Positions 37,088 to 46,589 of a stretch of DNA of 64,000 nt are shown here, in pieces. Source of the DNA: Acidovorax carolinensis (GTDB lineage: Bacteria > Pseudomonadota > Gammaproteobacteria > Burkholderiales > Burkholderiaceae_C); the NCBI RefSeq assembly GCF_002157145.1, contig NZ_CP021361.1, positions 3,031,001-3,095,000 of the forward strand, read 5' to 3'. Numbering within the stretch: the first letter of the stretch is position 1; every line of letters starts with the position of its first letter. A model generated the notes under the pieces. It was not told where the DNA came from and ran no database searches. It saw only the letters and a program-made list of their open reading frames with translations. A program made the translations under genes and the position numbers.

Positions 37088-38108
37088 CGCCCCCCTCCCC
37101 CCGCCTGCTCAGCGTGATCGCCCCCTGCCGCAACGAAGCTGCCTTCATCGACAGCTTCTGTGACTCGGTGCTGCGCCAGCAGCTCCCGGCCAACTGGCGC
37201 ATGGAGGTGCTGATCGCCGACGGCATGAGCGACGACGGCACGCGCGAGCGCCTGCAGGAGCGCTGCGCGCACGACGCGCGGCTGTTGCTGGTGGACAACC
37301 CGGGCCGCATCGTCTCCACCGGGCTCAACGCCTGCATCGCGCGCGCCCAGGGCGAGGTGATTGCCCGGCTCGACATCCACACCCAGTTCGCACCGGATTA
37401 CCTGGCCTGCTGCATCCAAGCCCTGGAGCGCAGCGGCGCCGACAACGTGGGCGGCCCCTGGGTCGCGCAAGGCACCGGCCCCATGGGCGAGGCCATCGCG
37501 GCGGCGTTCCAGTGCCGCTGGGTGGTGGGCGGCGCGCGCTCGCGCGACCGGGGCTACGAAGGCGCGGTCGACACCGTGTACCTGGGCTGCTGGCGGCGCG
37601 AGGCGTTCGCGCGATTCGGTCTGTTCGACGAGGCGCTGGTACGCAACCAGGACGACGAGCACAACCTGCGCCTGCGCCTGGGCGGCGGCCGCATCTGGCA
37701 GAGCGGATCGATCCGTTCGGTCTACCATCCACGCGGCTCGCTGCGGCACCTCTACGCCCAGCAGCAGCAGTACGGCTACTGGCGGCCCTTCGTGGTACGC
37801 AAGCATGGCCAGCCGGGTTCGCTGCGCCAGCTGGTACCCGCGCTATTCGTCGCTGCACTCCTCTTGAGCGCCCTGCTGCTACCCTGGTCGGCCTGGCCCG
37901 CCGCTGCTCTGCTGGCGCTCTATGGCGGCTACCTGGCGCTGGCGAGCATGGCGGCGGCGGGGCCGCCGGGTCCTGGCGCCGGCTGCCACGCCTGCCTGCG
38001 GTGATCGCAGCCTTTCACCTTGGCTATGGCTGGGGCACCTGGCATGGCCTGTGGGATGTGCTGCGCAAACGCCAGCCAAAGCAACGCTTCGCGAGGATCA
38101 CGCGATGA
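37084..38108 (+). CDS. Glycosyltransferase, family 2 (ExoA-like), C-terminus broken by an apparent 1-base deletion
   Basis: The GT-A domain begins LLSVIAPCRNEAAFIDSFC, with donor-site DxD-like IARLDIHTQF and LIADGMSDDGTR, and ends with NQDDEHNLRLRLGGG. Hydrophobic helices follow (LVPALFVAALLLSALLLPW; ALLALYGGYLALA). The frame from 37084 stops at 38004 with an odd tail (GPPGPGAGCHACLR). In the adjacent frame the expected family tail is readable (AFHLGYGWGTWHGLWDVLR), ending at 38108 and overlapping the methyltransferase start (ATGA). A single missing base near 37951-37965 explains this. Confidence 0.86.
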
Positions 38109-38800
38109 GCACGCCCGAAACCCGGGCCGTGCAGGCGCGCTATGCTCGGCGCGACGGCGCAGCGGACGCGCAGCGCTACAGCCTGCACGCCAATGCGGCC
38201 GCGCTGCAAGCTCAGCAGGAGCGCCTGCGCGCCATGGCGCGCCTGTGGCGCGCACATGGCTGGATGGATCTAGCGGGCCGCCCCCTGCTCGAAGTGGGTT
38301 GTGGCAGTGGCGGCAATCTGCTGGACCTGCTGCGCCTGGGCGCCACGCCCAAGCAGTTGACCGGGATCGAGTTGCTGCCTGAGCGTGCTGCCGCAGCACG
38401 TGCTGTGCTGCCGGACGCCGTTCGGCTCGTCGAGGGAGACGCCTGCGCGGCACCCATCACGGACGCCAGCCAGCAGGCCGTGCTGGCTTTCACCGTCTTC
38501 AGCTCCTTGCTCGACCCCGTCTACCGGCAGCAGTTCGCACGTACGTTGTGGCGCTGGGTGGCGCCGGGCGGCGGTGTGCTAGTTTATGACTTTGTGGTGG
38601 ACAACCCGCGCAATCCAGATGTGCGCAAGCTGACTCTGGCCGAACTGCAGGCCCTGTTTCCCCAGGCGCGGCTTCACTCTTGCAAGGTCACGCTGGCGCC
38701 CCCACTCGCGCGGCGACTGCCGGCGGCGCTGATAGGCACGGCATCTCTGCTGTCCCCACTGCGTACCCACCGCCTGACCTGGGCGGTCAAACCCACATGA
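38105..38800 (+). CDS. SAM-dependent methyltransferase
   Basis: Class I methyltransferase of 231 aa. SAM motif I is [19 protein letters not shown] (about residues 60-78), motif II region [13 protein letters not shown], acidic loop [11 protein letters not shown] and post-motif [17 protein letters not shown]. The ATG at 38105 overlaps the stop of the corrected glycosyltransferase frame. The stop overlaps the aminotransferase start at 38797. It probably methylates a sugar or glycan intermediate. The small insert [20 protein letters not shown] is typical of glycan-cluster methyltransferases, as far as I can judge. Substrate unknown. Confidence 0.87.
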   Translation: MSTPETRAVQARYARRDGAADAQRYSLHANAAALQAQQERLRAMARLWRAHGWMDLAGRPLLEVGCGSGGNLLDLLRLGATPKQLTGIELLPERAAAARAVLPDAVRLVEGDACAAPITDASQQAVLAFTVFSSLLDPVYRQQFARTLWRWVAPGGGVLVYDFVVDNPRNPDVRKLTLAELQALFPQARLHSCKVTLAPPLARRLPAALIGTASLLSPLRTHRLTWAVKPT

Positions 38801-39969
38801 CCATCCCTAAAGCCGCCCTCCCCTTCCTCCCCTTCGCCCGCCCCGACATCGGCGACGCCGAGATCGCCGCCGTCACCGAGACCCTGCGCTCGGGCTGGGT
38901 CACCACCGGCCCGAAGGCCCGCGCCTTCGAGCAGGCTTTTACCGACTACCTGGGCGGCAACGGGTTGCAGAGCATCGCCGTCAACTCCGCCACCGCCGGC
39001 CTGCACCTGGCGCTGGAGGCGCTGGGCATCGGCCCGGGCGACGAGGTGATCGCGCCCACGCTGACCTTCACCGCCACCGTGGAGGTGGTGCGCTACCTGG
39101 GCGCCGACCCGGTGCTGGTAGACGTGGACCCGGTGACGCTGAACATCGACCCCGAGGCCATCCGCGCCGCCATCACCCCGCGCACCAAAGCCATCATGCC
39201 GGTGCACTACGGGGGCCTGGCCTGCGATATGGGCGCCATTCTGGCCATCGCGCGCGAACATGGCCTGAAAGTGGTGGAAGACGCCGCGCACGCCCTGCCC
39301 ACCACCTGGAAGGGCCGGCTCGTGGGGCAGCTCGATTCCGAGGTGACGGTGTTCAGCTTCTACGCCAACAAGACCATCACCACGGGCGAAGGCGGCATGG
39401 CCGTGACGCGCGACCCGAAGCTGGCCGAGCGCATGCGCGTGATGCGCCTGCACGGCATGAGCCGCGACGCCTTCGACCGCTTCACGTCCAAGACACCGGC
39501 GTGGTACTACGAGGTGGTGGCACCCGGCTTCAAGTACAACCTGACCGACACCGCCGCCGCGCTGGGCATGGTGCAACTACAGCGCCTGCCGCAGTTCGTG
39601 CAGCGGCGCGCGCTTTTGGCACAGCGCTACCAGGCGCAGCTGGCCCACCTTCCCCTGGTGCTGCCCGCCGACGCCCCGGCAGGCGACGTGCACGCCTGGC
39701 ACCTCTACGTCGTGCGGCTGGCACCGGGCGCACGCATGGGCCGCGACGATCTCATCCAGGCCCTGTCAGACCGGGGCATCGGCACCAGCGTGCACTATGT
39801 ACCGCTGCACCGCCACCCCTACTGGCGCGACCGCTATGGGCTCACGCCAGAGCAGTTTCCGCAGGCCGACGCGGCCTACCAGGCCATGCTCAGCCTGCCG
39901 CTGTTCACCGCCATGCAGGACGCCGACCAGGACCGCGTGATTGCCGCGCTGCACGCGCTGCTGGGCTGA
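38797..39969 (+). CDS. DegT/DnrJ/EryC1/StrS-family sugar aminotransferase
   Basis: PLP enzyme of 390 aa that aminates a keto-sugar nucleotide. The PLP lysine lies in [17 protein letters not shown]. Other motifs are [14 protein letters not shown] near the start, [35 protein letters not shown] and the C-terminal [17 protein letters not shown]. With the dehydratase upstream it likely makes a 4-amino-4,6-dideoxy sugar nucleotide, as PglF plus PglE do in UDP-bacillosamine synthesis. The ATG overlaps the methyltransferase stop. Confidence 0.93.
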   Translation: MTIPKAALPFLPFARPDIGDAEIAAVTETLRSGWVTTGPKARAFEQAFTDYLGGNGLQSIAVNSATAGLHLALEALGIGPGDEVIAPTLTFTATVEVVRYLGADPVLVDVDPVTLNIDPEAIRAAITPRTKAIMPVHYGGLACDMGAILAIAREHGLKVVEDAAHALPTTWKGRLVGQLDSEVTVFSFYANKTITTGEGGMAVTRDPKLAERMRVMRLHGMSRDAFDRFTSKTPAWYYEVVAPGFKYNLTDTAAALGMVQLQRLPQFVQRRALLAQRYQAQLAHLPLVLPADAPAGDVHAWHLYVVRLAPGARMGRDDLIQALSDRGIGTSVHYVPLHRHPYWRDRYGLTPEQFPQADAAYQAMLSLPLFTAMQDADQDRVIAALHALLG

Positions 39970-39976
39970 ACCCTTC

Positions 39977-40609
39977 ATGTCCAAGCGCCTGTTCGACATC
40001 GCCTTTGCCGCTTTGGCCCTGCTGCTGCTGTGCCCGCTGCTGCTGGCCGTGGCGCTGTGGGTGCGGCTGGATTCGCCTGGGCCGGTGTTCTTCCGCCAGC
40101 AGCGCGTGGGACGTGGCGGCCATTTGTTCGATATCTACAAGTTCCGCACCATGCACACCGGCGCCGAGGCCATGGGCCCGCAGATCACCGTGGGCAAGGA
40201 TGCCCGCATCACGCGTGCCGGGGCTTGGCTGCGCCGCGCCAAGGTGGACGAGCTGCCGCAGTTCCTCAATGTGCTGCGCGGCGACATGAGCGTGGTCGGC
40301 CCCCGCCCCGAGGTACCGCGCTACGTGGCGCGATACCCCGCCGATGTGCGCCAGGCCGTGCTGTCCGTGCGCCCCGGCATCACCGATCTGGCCTCCATCG
40401 AGTTCCGCGACGAGAACGCGCTGCTGGCCCGCAGCCCAGACCCCGAGCGTACCTATGTGGAACAGATCCTGCCCGCCAAACTCCGCCATGCCCAAAAGTA
40501 CGTGCGCACGCGTTCACTGTGGCTGGACCTGCGGATCATTGCCCGCACCGTGCTGGCCGTGCTGGGCCTGCGCACCGCGCCGCACCCGAACAGCGCCGAT
40601 AACCCATAA
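39977..40609 (+). CDS. Initiating sugar-phosphate transferase (PglC/WcaJ family)
   Basis: Membrane phosphoglycosyltransferase of 210 aa that loads the first sugar phosphate onto undecaprenyl phosphate. An N-terminal hydrophobic helix (FDIAFAALALLLLCPLLLAV) precedes DSPGPVFFRQQRVGRGG, the catalytic-type motif FDIYKFRTMHTG, and KVDELPQFLNVLRGDMSVVG with PRPE. The short form, with one re-entrant helix and no large N-terminal domain, is the PglC type. It is last in the glycan locus, 7 bp after the aminotransferase. lysS follows. Confidence 0.93.
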   Translation: MSKRLFDIAFAALALLLLCPLLLAVALWVRLDSPGPVFFRQQRVGRGGHLFDIYKFRTMHTGAEAMGPQITVGKDARITRAGAWLRRAKVDELPQFLNVLRGDMSVVGPRPEVPRYVARYPADVRQAVLSVRPGITDLASIEFRDENALLARSPDPERTYVEQILPAKLRHAQKYVRTRSLWLDLRIIARTVLAVLGLRTAPHPNSADNP

Positions 40610-40666
40610 AATCAATGGTTTGACTGGCAACAGCCCCCCTTTTTCTGCCCCGCAGCCTCGGCCCCT

Positions 40667-42211
40667 ATGTCTGAACAGAACCACGCCCCCGCCCCCCACG
40701 ACGAAAACCAGCTCATCGCCGAGCGCCGCGACAAGCTGCGCGCCCTGCGCGAGGCCCATGCCGGGGGTGCAGGCGTCACCTTCCCCAACGATTTCAAACC
40801 GGCCCACCACGCTGCCACGCTGCAGGAGCAGCACGCCAGCAAGGATGCTGCAGCGCTGGAGACCCACGCCGTGCATGTGAGCGTGGCCGGGCGCATGATG
40901 CTCAAGCGCGTGATGGGCAAGGCCAGTTTTGCCACCGTGCAGGATGGATCGCTGGGCGAAACCGGGGGGCGTATCCAGCTCTACATCACGCGCGATGCGC
41001 TGGGCGAAGAGCTGTACGCCGCCTTCAAGCACTGGGATCTGGGCGACATCATTGGCGCCGAGGGCACGCTGATGAAAACCAAGACCGGCGAGCTGTCGGT
41101 CAAGGTGACCACGCTGCGGCTGCTGACCAAAAGCCTGCGCCCCATGCCCGACAAGTTCCACGGCGTGGCCGATCAGGAGGTCAAATACCGCCAGCGCTAT
41201 GTCGACCTGATGACCGACGAAGCCGCGCGCAAGCGCTTCGTGGCGCGCAGCCGGGCTGTCAGTGGCATCCGCGATTTCATGGTGCAGCACGGCTTTCTTG
41301 AAGTCGAAACGCCCATGCTGCATCCGATTCCGGGTGGTGCCAATGCCAAGCCCTTCGTGACGCACCACAACGCGCTCGAACAGGAGATGTACCTGCGCAT
41401 CGCACCCGAATTGTTCCTCAAGCGCCTGCTGGTGGGCGGGTTTGAGCGGGTGTTTGAGATCAACCGCAACTTCCGCAACGAAGGCATCTCGGTGCGCCAC
41501 AACCCCGAGTTCACGATGATGGAGTTCTATGCGGCCTATTGGAACTACCAGGACCTCATGGGCTTTACCGAGCAGCTCGTGCGTGATGCCGCCCAGAAGG
41601 CCGCCGGCACGCTGCAGCTGTCGTACCAGGGGCGCGAGGTGGACCTGAGCCAGCCGTTTGCCCGCCTGACCATCCGCGAAGCCATCTTCCAGCACACCGA
41701 AGCCGGCGCGCATGTCGACGATGCGGCCTGGCTCATCAGCGCCCTGAAAAAGCTGGGCATGTCGGAAGAAAAGAACCAGCTGTCCGGGCGCACCCTGGCC
41801 AGCCTGCAGGTGCTCTATTTCGAGGAGACGGTGGAAGACAAGCTGTGGCAGCCCACCTTCATCATGGAGCACCCGACCGAGATCTCGCCGCTGGCCCGCG
41901 CCAACGACCAGCGCCCCGAAGTCACCGAGCGCTTTGAGCTGTACATCACCGGGCGCGAGTTCGGCAATGGTTTCAGCGAGCTCAACGATGCGGAAGACCA
42001 GGCCGCGCGCTTTCATGCCCAGGTGGCCGCCAAGGACAGCGGCGACGACGAGGCCATGTACTACGACCACGATTTCGTGCGCGCCCTTGAATACGGCATG
42101 CCCCCTGCGGGCGGCTGCGGCATCGGCATCGACCGCCTGATGATGCTGCTGACCGACAGCCCCAGCATCCGCGACGTGATCCTGTTTCCGGCGCTGCGAC
42201 GCGAGTCCTGA
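40667..42211 (+). CDS. lysS: Lysyl-tRNA synthetase, class II
   Basis: Charges tRNA-Lys, 514 aa. The N-terminal OB-fold anticodon-binding domain ([18 protein letters not shown]) leads to class II catalytic motifs: motif 1 [19 protein letters not shown], motif 2 [20 protein letters not shown], and motif 3 [23 protein letters not shown] [17 protein letters not shown]. Standard length. It is separated from the glycan locus by 57 bp and followed by a GGDEF protein. No T-box or riboswitch-like structure was seen upstream. Confidence 0.98.
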   Translation: MSEQNHAPAPHDENQLIAERRDKLRALREAHAGGAGVTFPNDFKPAHHAATLQEQHASKDAAALETHAVHVSVAGRMMLKRVMGKASFATVQDGSLGETGGRIQLYITRDALGEELYAAFKHWDLGDIIGAEGTLMKTKTGELSVKVTTLRLLTKSLRPMPDKFHGVADQEVKYRQRYVDLMTDEAARKRFVARSRAVSGIRDFMVQHGFLEVETPMLHPIPGGANAKPFVTHHNALEQEMYLRIAPELFLKRLLVGGFERVFEINRNFRNEGISVRHNPEFTMMEFYAAYWNYQDLMGFTEQLVRDAAQKAAGTLQLSYQGREVDLSQPFARLTIREAIFQHTEAGAHVDDAAWLISALKKLGMSEEKNQLSGRTLASLQVLYFEETVEDKLWQPTFIMEHPTEISPLARANDQRPEVTERFELYITGREFGNGFSELNDAEDQAARFHAQVAAKDSGDDEAMYYDHDFVRALEYGMPPAGGCGIGIDRLMMLLTDSPSIRDVILFPALRRES

Positions 42212-42319
42212 ACCGTTGCCATTCAGGCATGGGCGCCTGCACGCATCCCAGCGGATGCCGGCAGGCCACCCTGAGGTGCAAAAAGGCCTGCGAGACAATC
42301 CGGGCCACAAGGAAACACA

Positions 42320-43365
42320 GTGACAGCCCCCACGCCCCTCCCTCGCCCCGCCCCTGCAGCCGCGCCGATCGGGGCTGCCCTGTCGGACCACCCGTTTTCA
42401 GTGCTGGTCGTCGAAGACATGGACGCGGTGCGTGCCGCCCTGGTTGCCGAGTTGCGCCAGGCGGGTGTGGCCGATGTTCTGGAAGCTCCCGAGGGCGCAC
42501 GGGCCCTGCACCTGATCAAGACCCGGCGCCCCGACCTCGTGCTGCTGGACATCAAGCTCCCGGGCAAGGACGGCTACTGGGTGGCGCAGCAGATGCGCGA
42601 GGCCGAACCCGGCGACTGGACTCCCATCATCTTTCTGTCGGGCCTCGACAGCGACCTGGACGTTTGGCGCGGCATCGAGGTGGGCGGCGACGACTATCTG
42701 GTCAAGCCGGTCAAGCCCATCGTGCTGATGGCCAAGCTACGCGCCATGCGCCGTCTGCTGGACATGCGCCGCCGGCTGGTTTCGGTGTCGGCCGAGCTGC
42801 ACCAGGCCAACCAGCGCCTCAATGAAATGGTGGAGATCGATGCGCTCACCGGCCTCGTCAACCGGCGCGGGTTTGACCGCATCCTGCACAACGAGATCCT
42901 GGCGGCCCGGCGCGATGGCACGCCACTCACGCTGATGCTCTGCGACCTGGACCATTTCAAGCGCTACAACGACGCCAGCGGCCATGTGCAGGGCGATGCC
43001 TGCCTCAAGGAAGTGGGCCGCGTGCTGCGCGAGGTGTGCGTGCGGCCAAGGGATGTGGCCTCGCGCTATGGCGGCGAAGAATTCGCGCTGATCCTGCCCC
43101 ACACCCCGCGCTCGGGGCCATGACCTTTGCGCGTGCGCTGGGGCAGCTGCTCAAGGTGCGCGCCCTTGCGCACGCCGACTCGCCACTGGGCAGCACGCTG
43201 ACGCTGTCGGGCGGCATCACCACCTGCGTGCCCGACGACAGCACCAACGCCGAGAGCATGATCATGCGGGCCGACCAGGCGCTCTACGCCGCCAAGGCCC
43301 AGGGCCGCAACCGCTTCTTCAGCTTCGAGATGCAGATGGACACGGTGGAGCAGTTGCACGGCTGA
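42320..43365 (+). CDS. Response regulator with GGDEF diguanylate cyclase domain, frame broken by an apparent 1-base deletion
   Basis: REC-GGDEF protein. The receiver domain (about residues 24-145) has VLVVEDMDAVRAAL, the phosphoacceptor Asp in DLVLLDIKLPGKDGYW, and the switch Lys in DDYLVKPVKP. A linker helix precedes the GGDEF domain (IDALTGLVNRRGFDRIL), with the active signature GGEEF and an I-site RxxD (RPRD) five residues upstream. The first frame ends at 43123 (HTPRSGP). The expected continuation (ALGAMTFARALGQL ... TLSGGITT ... ADQALYAAKAQGRNR) is in the next frame to 43365. A missing C in the run at 43104-43107 explains it. It makes cyclic di-GMP if intact. Confidence 0.87.
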
Positions 43366-43416
43366 GCGCTCCTTTGTCGATCTTCTCCTTTTTTTGACGC
43401 CACACGGCGCACGCCC

Positions 43417-44103
43417 ATGGCCATTTCCCGAATGCAACTCCTGAAAGCCCGCCTGCCCGAATGGGTGCAGGACTGGCTTGACGTCATCATCCCCGGCTCG
43501 CAGATCGTGCTGATCCTGATGGCTGCCTGGCTGCTGCAACGCACGCTGCGCCGCCTGGTGCGCCGCGCCAGTGCGCACTACCAGTTTCCCGACGAACTGC
43601 TGGTGCCCATCAATGGCCTGATCCGGTGGCTCATCATTGCCAGCGCGCTGCTGCTGGTGCTCGAACGCATGGGCGTTTCGGCCACGGTGCTGTGGACGGC
43701 GTTCACCGGGTTTGCCACCGTGGGTGCCGTGGCGTTCTTTGCCGCCTGGAGCGTTTTGTCCAACCTGTTCTGTGCGCTGCTCATCTTCACGGTGCGGCCG
43801 TTTCGCATTGGCGACCACATCGAGGTGCTGGACACCGCCGAAAAGCCCGGCGCCAAGGGCCGGGTGGTGGACATCAACCTGCTCTATACCACCCTGGAAG
43901 ACCATGGCGCAGCAGCCGGCCACACGGCCTGGCTGCAGATTCCAAACGCCTTGATCTTCCAGCGCGTGGTGCGCCGTTTTCAAGACTCCCCGCCACCGGC
44001 CGAGCCCCCGGTGGAGCCGTCGGCCCCGGCTGCACCGATGCAAGCCGTGGGGACCATCAGCCCGACCGCAGCCTTGCCCTCCAGCGCCGCACCGGCGCCG
44101 TAG
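43417..44103 (+). CDS. MscS-family mechanosensitive channel protein
   Basis: Small membrane channel-like protein, 228 aa. Three hydrophobic segments: QIVLILMAAWLLQRTL, WLIIASALLLVLERMG and the pore-type TM3 WTAFTGFATVGAVAFFAAWS with VLSNLFCALLIFTVRPFRIG. The beta domain that usually follows (GDHIEVLDTAEKPGAKGRVV) is present, with LQIPNALIFQRVVRRF. The C-terminal alpha/beta domain of E. coli MscS is missing; instead there is a Pro/Ala-rich tail of about 50 residues. It is probably an osmotic safety valve component. It is convergent with nagZ, touching its stop codon. Confidence 0.88.
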   Translation: MAISRMQLLKARLPEWVQDWLDVIIPGSQIVLILMAAWLLQRTLRRLVRRASAHYQFPDELLVPINGLIRWLIIASALLLVLERMGVSATVLWTAFTGFATVGAVAFFAAWSVLSNLFCALLIFTVRPFRIGDHIEVLDTAEKPGAKGRVVDINLLYTTLEDHGAAAGHTAWLQIPNALIFQRVVRRFQDSPPPAEPPVEPSAPAAPMQAVGTISPTAALPSSAAPAP

Positions 44104-45273
44104 TCAAGGCAGCAGATCCAGCGCCTGCAAATAGGCCGGCTGGTACATCAGGTCGTCCCAGGCCTGTGGCAGGGTTTCGGGCAGCAGGGCCAGGCGGCGC
44201 GATTCGCTGTCTACACTGGGCTGCCAGCGGCCTTGGGCACGCGCCTGGTCCAGACCATCGATCAGTTCATCCACCGCCTTGCCATCGCCCACGCTCTGGT
44301 TGCACAGCAACACGAGGTCGCAGCCGGCGGCGAGGGCCGCAATGGCCGCATCGGTGTAGCTGACCACCTGGCCATCGAGGCGCCGCGCGCCTTCCATGCT
44401 GAGGTCGTCGCTGAAGATCGCGCCGTCAAAGCGCATCTGGCGGCGCAGGATGTCTTGCAGCCAGCGCTGCGAGAACCCTGCGGGGCGGCTGTCCACCTTG
44501 GGGTAGATCACATGGGCCGGCATCACGCTGGTGAGCGTGCTGCTGAGCCAGGGGTACGGTGCGGCGTCGTCGGCCAGGATGGCCTTGAGGCTGCGCTTGT
44601 CCACCGGCACCTCGGTGTGCGAATCGGCCTTCACAAAGCCATGGCCGGGGAAATGCTTGCCGCAGTTGGCCATGCCCGCCTGCAGCAGGCCGTGCATGAG
44701 GCTCTTGGCCAGCAGGGCCACCACGCGCGGGTCGCGGTGGAAGGATCGGTCGCCGATGACGCCGCTTCGGGAAGCGCCGGGCCGCCCCATGCTTTCCGAG
44801 CCCCCTCGAGGGGCAGCCAGCGCTTGCGCTGGCGTGGAGGCATCGTCCGTCCAGTCGAGGTCCAGCACCGGGGTAAAGCTGAAGTCCACGCCACAGGCCC
44901 GCAGCTCGGTGCCCAGCACGTAGCCGGCCGCCGTGGCCGCGTTGGTCGCGCGCAGTGCGCCGCTGCCGGGCACGGCCTTGGCGCCCTTGCCGTCATCCAT
45001 CCACATTTCACCGAACGCGCGCATGGGCGGCAGGTGGGTGAAGCCATCGGTGCGAAAGCGCTGCACGCGGCCGCCTTCGTGGTCCACGCAGAGCAGCAGG
45101 TCGTCCCGCACGGCCTTGATGCTGCTGGTGAGCTGCAGCAGCTGCGCGCGGTTCTCCCAATTGCGGGCAAACAGAATCACGCCGCCGGTCAGCGGATGGG
45201 CCAGGCGGCGGCGATCTGCGGCGCTGAGCGTGGTGCCAGCCACGTCGAGGATGAGGGGTGCGTGTTCGGTCAT
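44104..45273 (-). CDS. nagZ: Beta-N-acetylhexosaminidase NagZ, with a 27-codon in-frame insertion
   Basis: Cytoplasmic family 3 glycosidase that removes GlcNAc from anhydromuropeptides in cell-wall recycling, 389 aa. Catalytic features: KHFPGHGFVKADSHTEVP (His/Asp dyad loop), nucleophile Asp in FSDDLSMEGARR, and CVDHEGGRVQRFR. Between VLDLDW and SGVIGDRSFHRDP, where relatives have only a few residues, there are about 27 extra residues (TDDASTPAQALAAPRGGSES then MGRPGAS). They are encoded by a palindromic GC-rich repeat. The frame is kept. The insertion follows a core strand, so activity could be altered. Confidence 0.94.
   Translation of the reverse strand: MTEHAPLILDVAGTTLSAADRRRLAHPLTGGVILFARNWENRAQLLQLTSSIKAVRDDLLLCVDHEGGRVQRFRTDGFTHLPPMRAFGEMWMDDGKGAKAVPGSGALRATNAATAAGYVLGTELRACGVDFSFTPVLDLDWTDDASTPAQALAAPRGGSESMGRPGASRSGVIGDRSFHRDPRVVALLAKSLMHGLLQAGMANCGKHFPGHGFVKADSHTEVPVDKRSLKAILADDAAPYPWLSSTLTSVMPAHVIYPKVDSRPAGFSQRWLQDILRRQMRFDGAIFSDDLSMEGARRLDGQVVSYTDAAIAALAAGCDLVLLCNQSVGDGKAVDELIDGLDQARAQGRWQPSVDSESRRLALLPETLPQAWDDLMYQPAYLQALDLLP
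44770..44850. repeat. GC-rich palindromic repeat inserted in frame in nagZ
   Basis: Contains the perfect palindrome CCCCTCGAGGGG (44802-44813) and the hairpin CCAGCGCTTGCGCTGG (44817-44832). About 81 bp, a multiple of three, and absent from the expected NagZ coding pattern. Its architecture is that of an intergenic repeat. Confidence 0.6.
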
Positions 45274-45299
45274 ATGGATTTCGGTTTCGCCAATGAGGT

Positions 45300-45356
45300 T
45301 GCTATTTAATTCATAGCTGCTAGCGCTTAACTACTAAGCACTAGAGGCCGTTTTTA
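45300..45356. repeat. Type-A hairpin repeat between nagZ and acpS
   Basis: TTCATAGCTGCTAGCGCTTA pairs with TAAGCACTAGAGGCCG after a short loop. This copy has the full CATAGCTGCTAGCGCTT ... AGCACTAGAGGCCGTTTTT form, the clearest in the window. Confidence 0.65.
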
Positions 45357-45749
45357 CATCAATTTTTCGACCACGCAGAAGCTGGCGGCATAGTCGGTTT
45401 CGTCGGTCACGCTCAGGTGCGCCGTGAGGCCTTTGGCATCGAACCATTCCTTGAGCGCGCCGTGCAGCACGATCACGGGCTGGCCACTGGGCAGCTTGGC
45501 CACCTCGCAGTGGCGCCAGGTCATGGGCATGCGCATGCCAAGGCCGATGGCCTTGCTGAAGGCCTCCTTGGCCGAAAAACGCGTGGCCAGGTAGCGCAGT
45601 CCCCGGTCGGGCCAGCGGCTGCTGCGCTCGCGCCAGGTGGCCAGTTCACCATCGGCCAGCACCTTTTCGGCAAAGCGCTCACCATGGCGCGCCAGGCTGG
45701 CCTGGATGCGGCGCACGTCGCAGATGTCGGTACCGATGCCGTAGATCAT
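45354..45749 (-). CDS. acpS: Holo-[acyl-carrier-protein] synthase
   Basis: Transfers 4'-phosphopantetheine from CoA to the ACP serine, 131 aa. Typical segments are [18 protein letters not shown] with the Mg-binding Asp and [20 protein letters not shown] with Glu and Lys of the active site. The start at 45749 is [11 protein letters not shown]. It lies between pdxJ and nagZ on the minus strand, in the common pdxJ-acpS-nagZ order. Its substrate AcpP is encoded about 13 kb away in the same block. Confidence 0.97.
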   Translation of the reverse strand: MIYGIGTDICDVRRIQASLARHGERFAEKVLADGELATWRERSSRWPDRGLRYLATRFSAKEAFSKAIGLGMRMPMTWRHCEVAKLPSGQPVIVLHGALKEWFDAKGLTAHLSVTDETDYAASFCVVEKLM

Positions 45750-45759
45750 GGAATATGAA

Positions 45760-45807
45760 TCAAAATGGTTCCAGCGCTCTATTCATAGGCGCCTACAGCT
45801 ATCAAAT
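45760..45807. repeat. Type-A hairpin repeat between acpS and pdxJ
   Basis: TCAAAATGGTTCCAGCGCTC and TATTCATAGGCGCCTACAGC then TATCA. AGCGC and GGCGC(C) flank a TATTCATA loop and CAGCTATCAAAT closes the unit. It runs up to the pdxJ stop. Confidence 0.55.
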
Positions 45808-46589
45808 CAGGAGTTTTTGATGGGTGCAAAGCCCGCTGCAATGCAACCCAGATACGCCTGCACCGTGGCGGCATAACCGAGCTCCAGCGCGTCGGCAATC
45901 AACGCGTGGCCGATGGAGACCTCCAGCAAGCCGGGCACCCCGCGCACAAAAGCGGCCAGGTTGTCGCGGTTGAGGTCGTGGCCCGCATTCACGCCAAGCC
46001 CCACATTCAGCGCGGCCTGGGCAGCAGCGGCGTAGCGTTGCAGCTCGGCGGCTTGCTGCGGCTTGCCCCAGGCGGCTGCGTAGGGCTCGGTGTACAGCTC
46101 CACCCGGTCGGCGCCTGCCGCCTTGGCTGCGGCCATCTGCTCGGGCACCGGGTCCATGAACAGGCTCACGCGCACGCCCAGCGCCCTGCACTCCGCGATC
46201 AAGGGCGCGAGGCGTTCGGCATCCTGCGGAAAGCTCCAGCCATGGTCGCTGGTGAACTGGTCTTCGCTGTCAGGCACAAAGGTCGCCTGGTGGGGGCGAA
46301 CCTGGCGGATGAAATCCATGAGGTTCTGCGACGGGTTGCCTTCGATGTTGTATTCGCGGTCGGGCCAGTCCTTCATCAGCGCGGCCAGCTCGAACACATC
46401 CTGGCGGCGGATGTGTCGCTCATCGGGCCGGGGGTGCACCGTGATGCCCTGCGCACCCGCCTGCAAGCACAGCTCGGCGGCGCGCGTGACGCTGGGAATG
46501 CCCAGGTGGCGCGTGTTGCGCACCAGGGCCACCTTGTTGACGTTGACCGACAAGGCGGTGCGATGCAGGATGTGTTGTGGCATGTTCAT
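45807..46589 (-). CDS. pdxJ: Pyridoxine 5'-phosphate synthase
   Basis: Forms the PNP ring from deoxyxylulose phosphate and 3-amino-2-oxopropyl phosphate, 260 aa. Motifs are [40 protein letters not shown] (catalytic His), [21 protein letters not shown] [17 protein letters not shown], and [12 protein letters not shown]. The ATG at 46589 overlaps the recO stop (ATGA); another ATG lies two codons in. The longer in-frame extension upstream is the shadow of recO. The order recO-pdxJ-acpS is conserved in proteobacteria. Confidence 0.97.
   Translation of the reverse strand: MNMPQHILHRTALSVNVNKVALVRNTRHLGIPSVTRAAELCLQAGAQGITVHPRPDERHIRRQDVFELAALMKDWPDREYNIEGNPSQNLMDFIRQVRPHQATFVPDSEDQFTSDHGWSFPQDAERLAPLIAECRALGVRVSLFMDPVPEQMAAAKAAGADRVELYTEPYAAAWGKPQQAAELQRYAAAAQAALNVGLGVNAGHDLNRDNLAAFVRGVPGLLEVSIGHALIADALELGYAATVQAYLGCIAAGFAPIKNS

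Noticed and set aside
38680..39576. A 300-codon minus-strand frame opposite the aminotransferase
   Set aside because: Antisense shadow; the DegT aminotransferase motifs are on the plus strand.
40514..42391. A 625-codon minus-strand frame opposite lysS
   Set aside because: No motif; lysS on the plus strand is certain.
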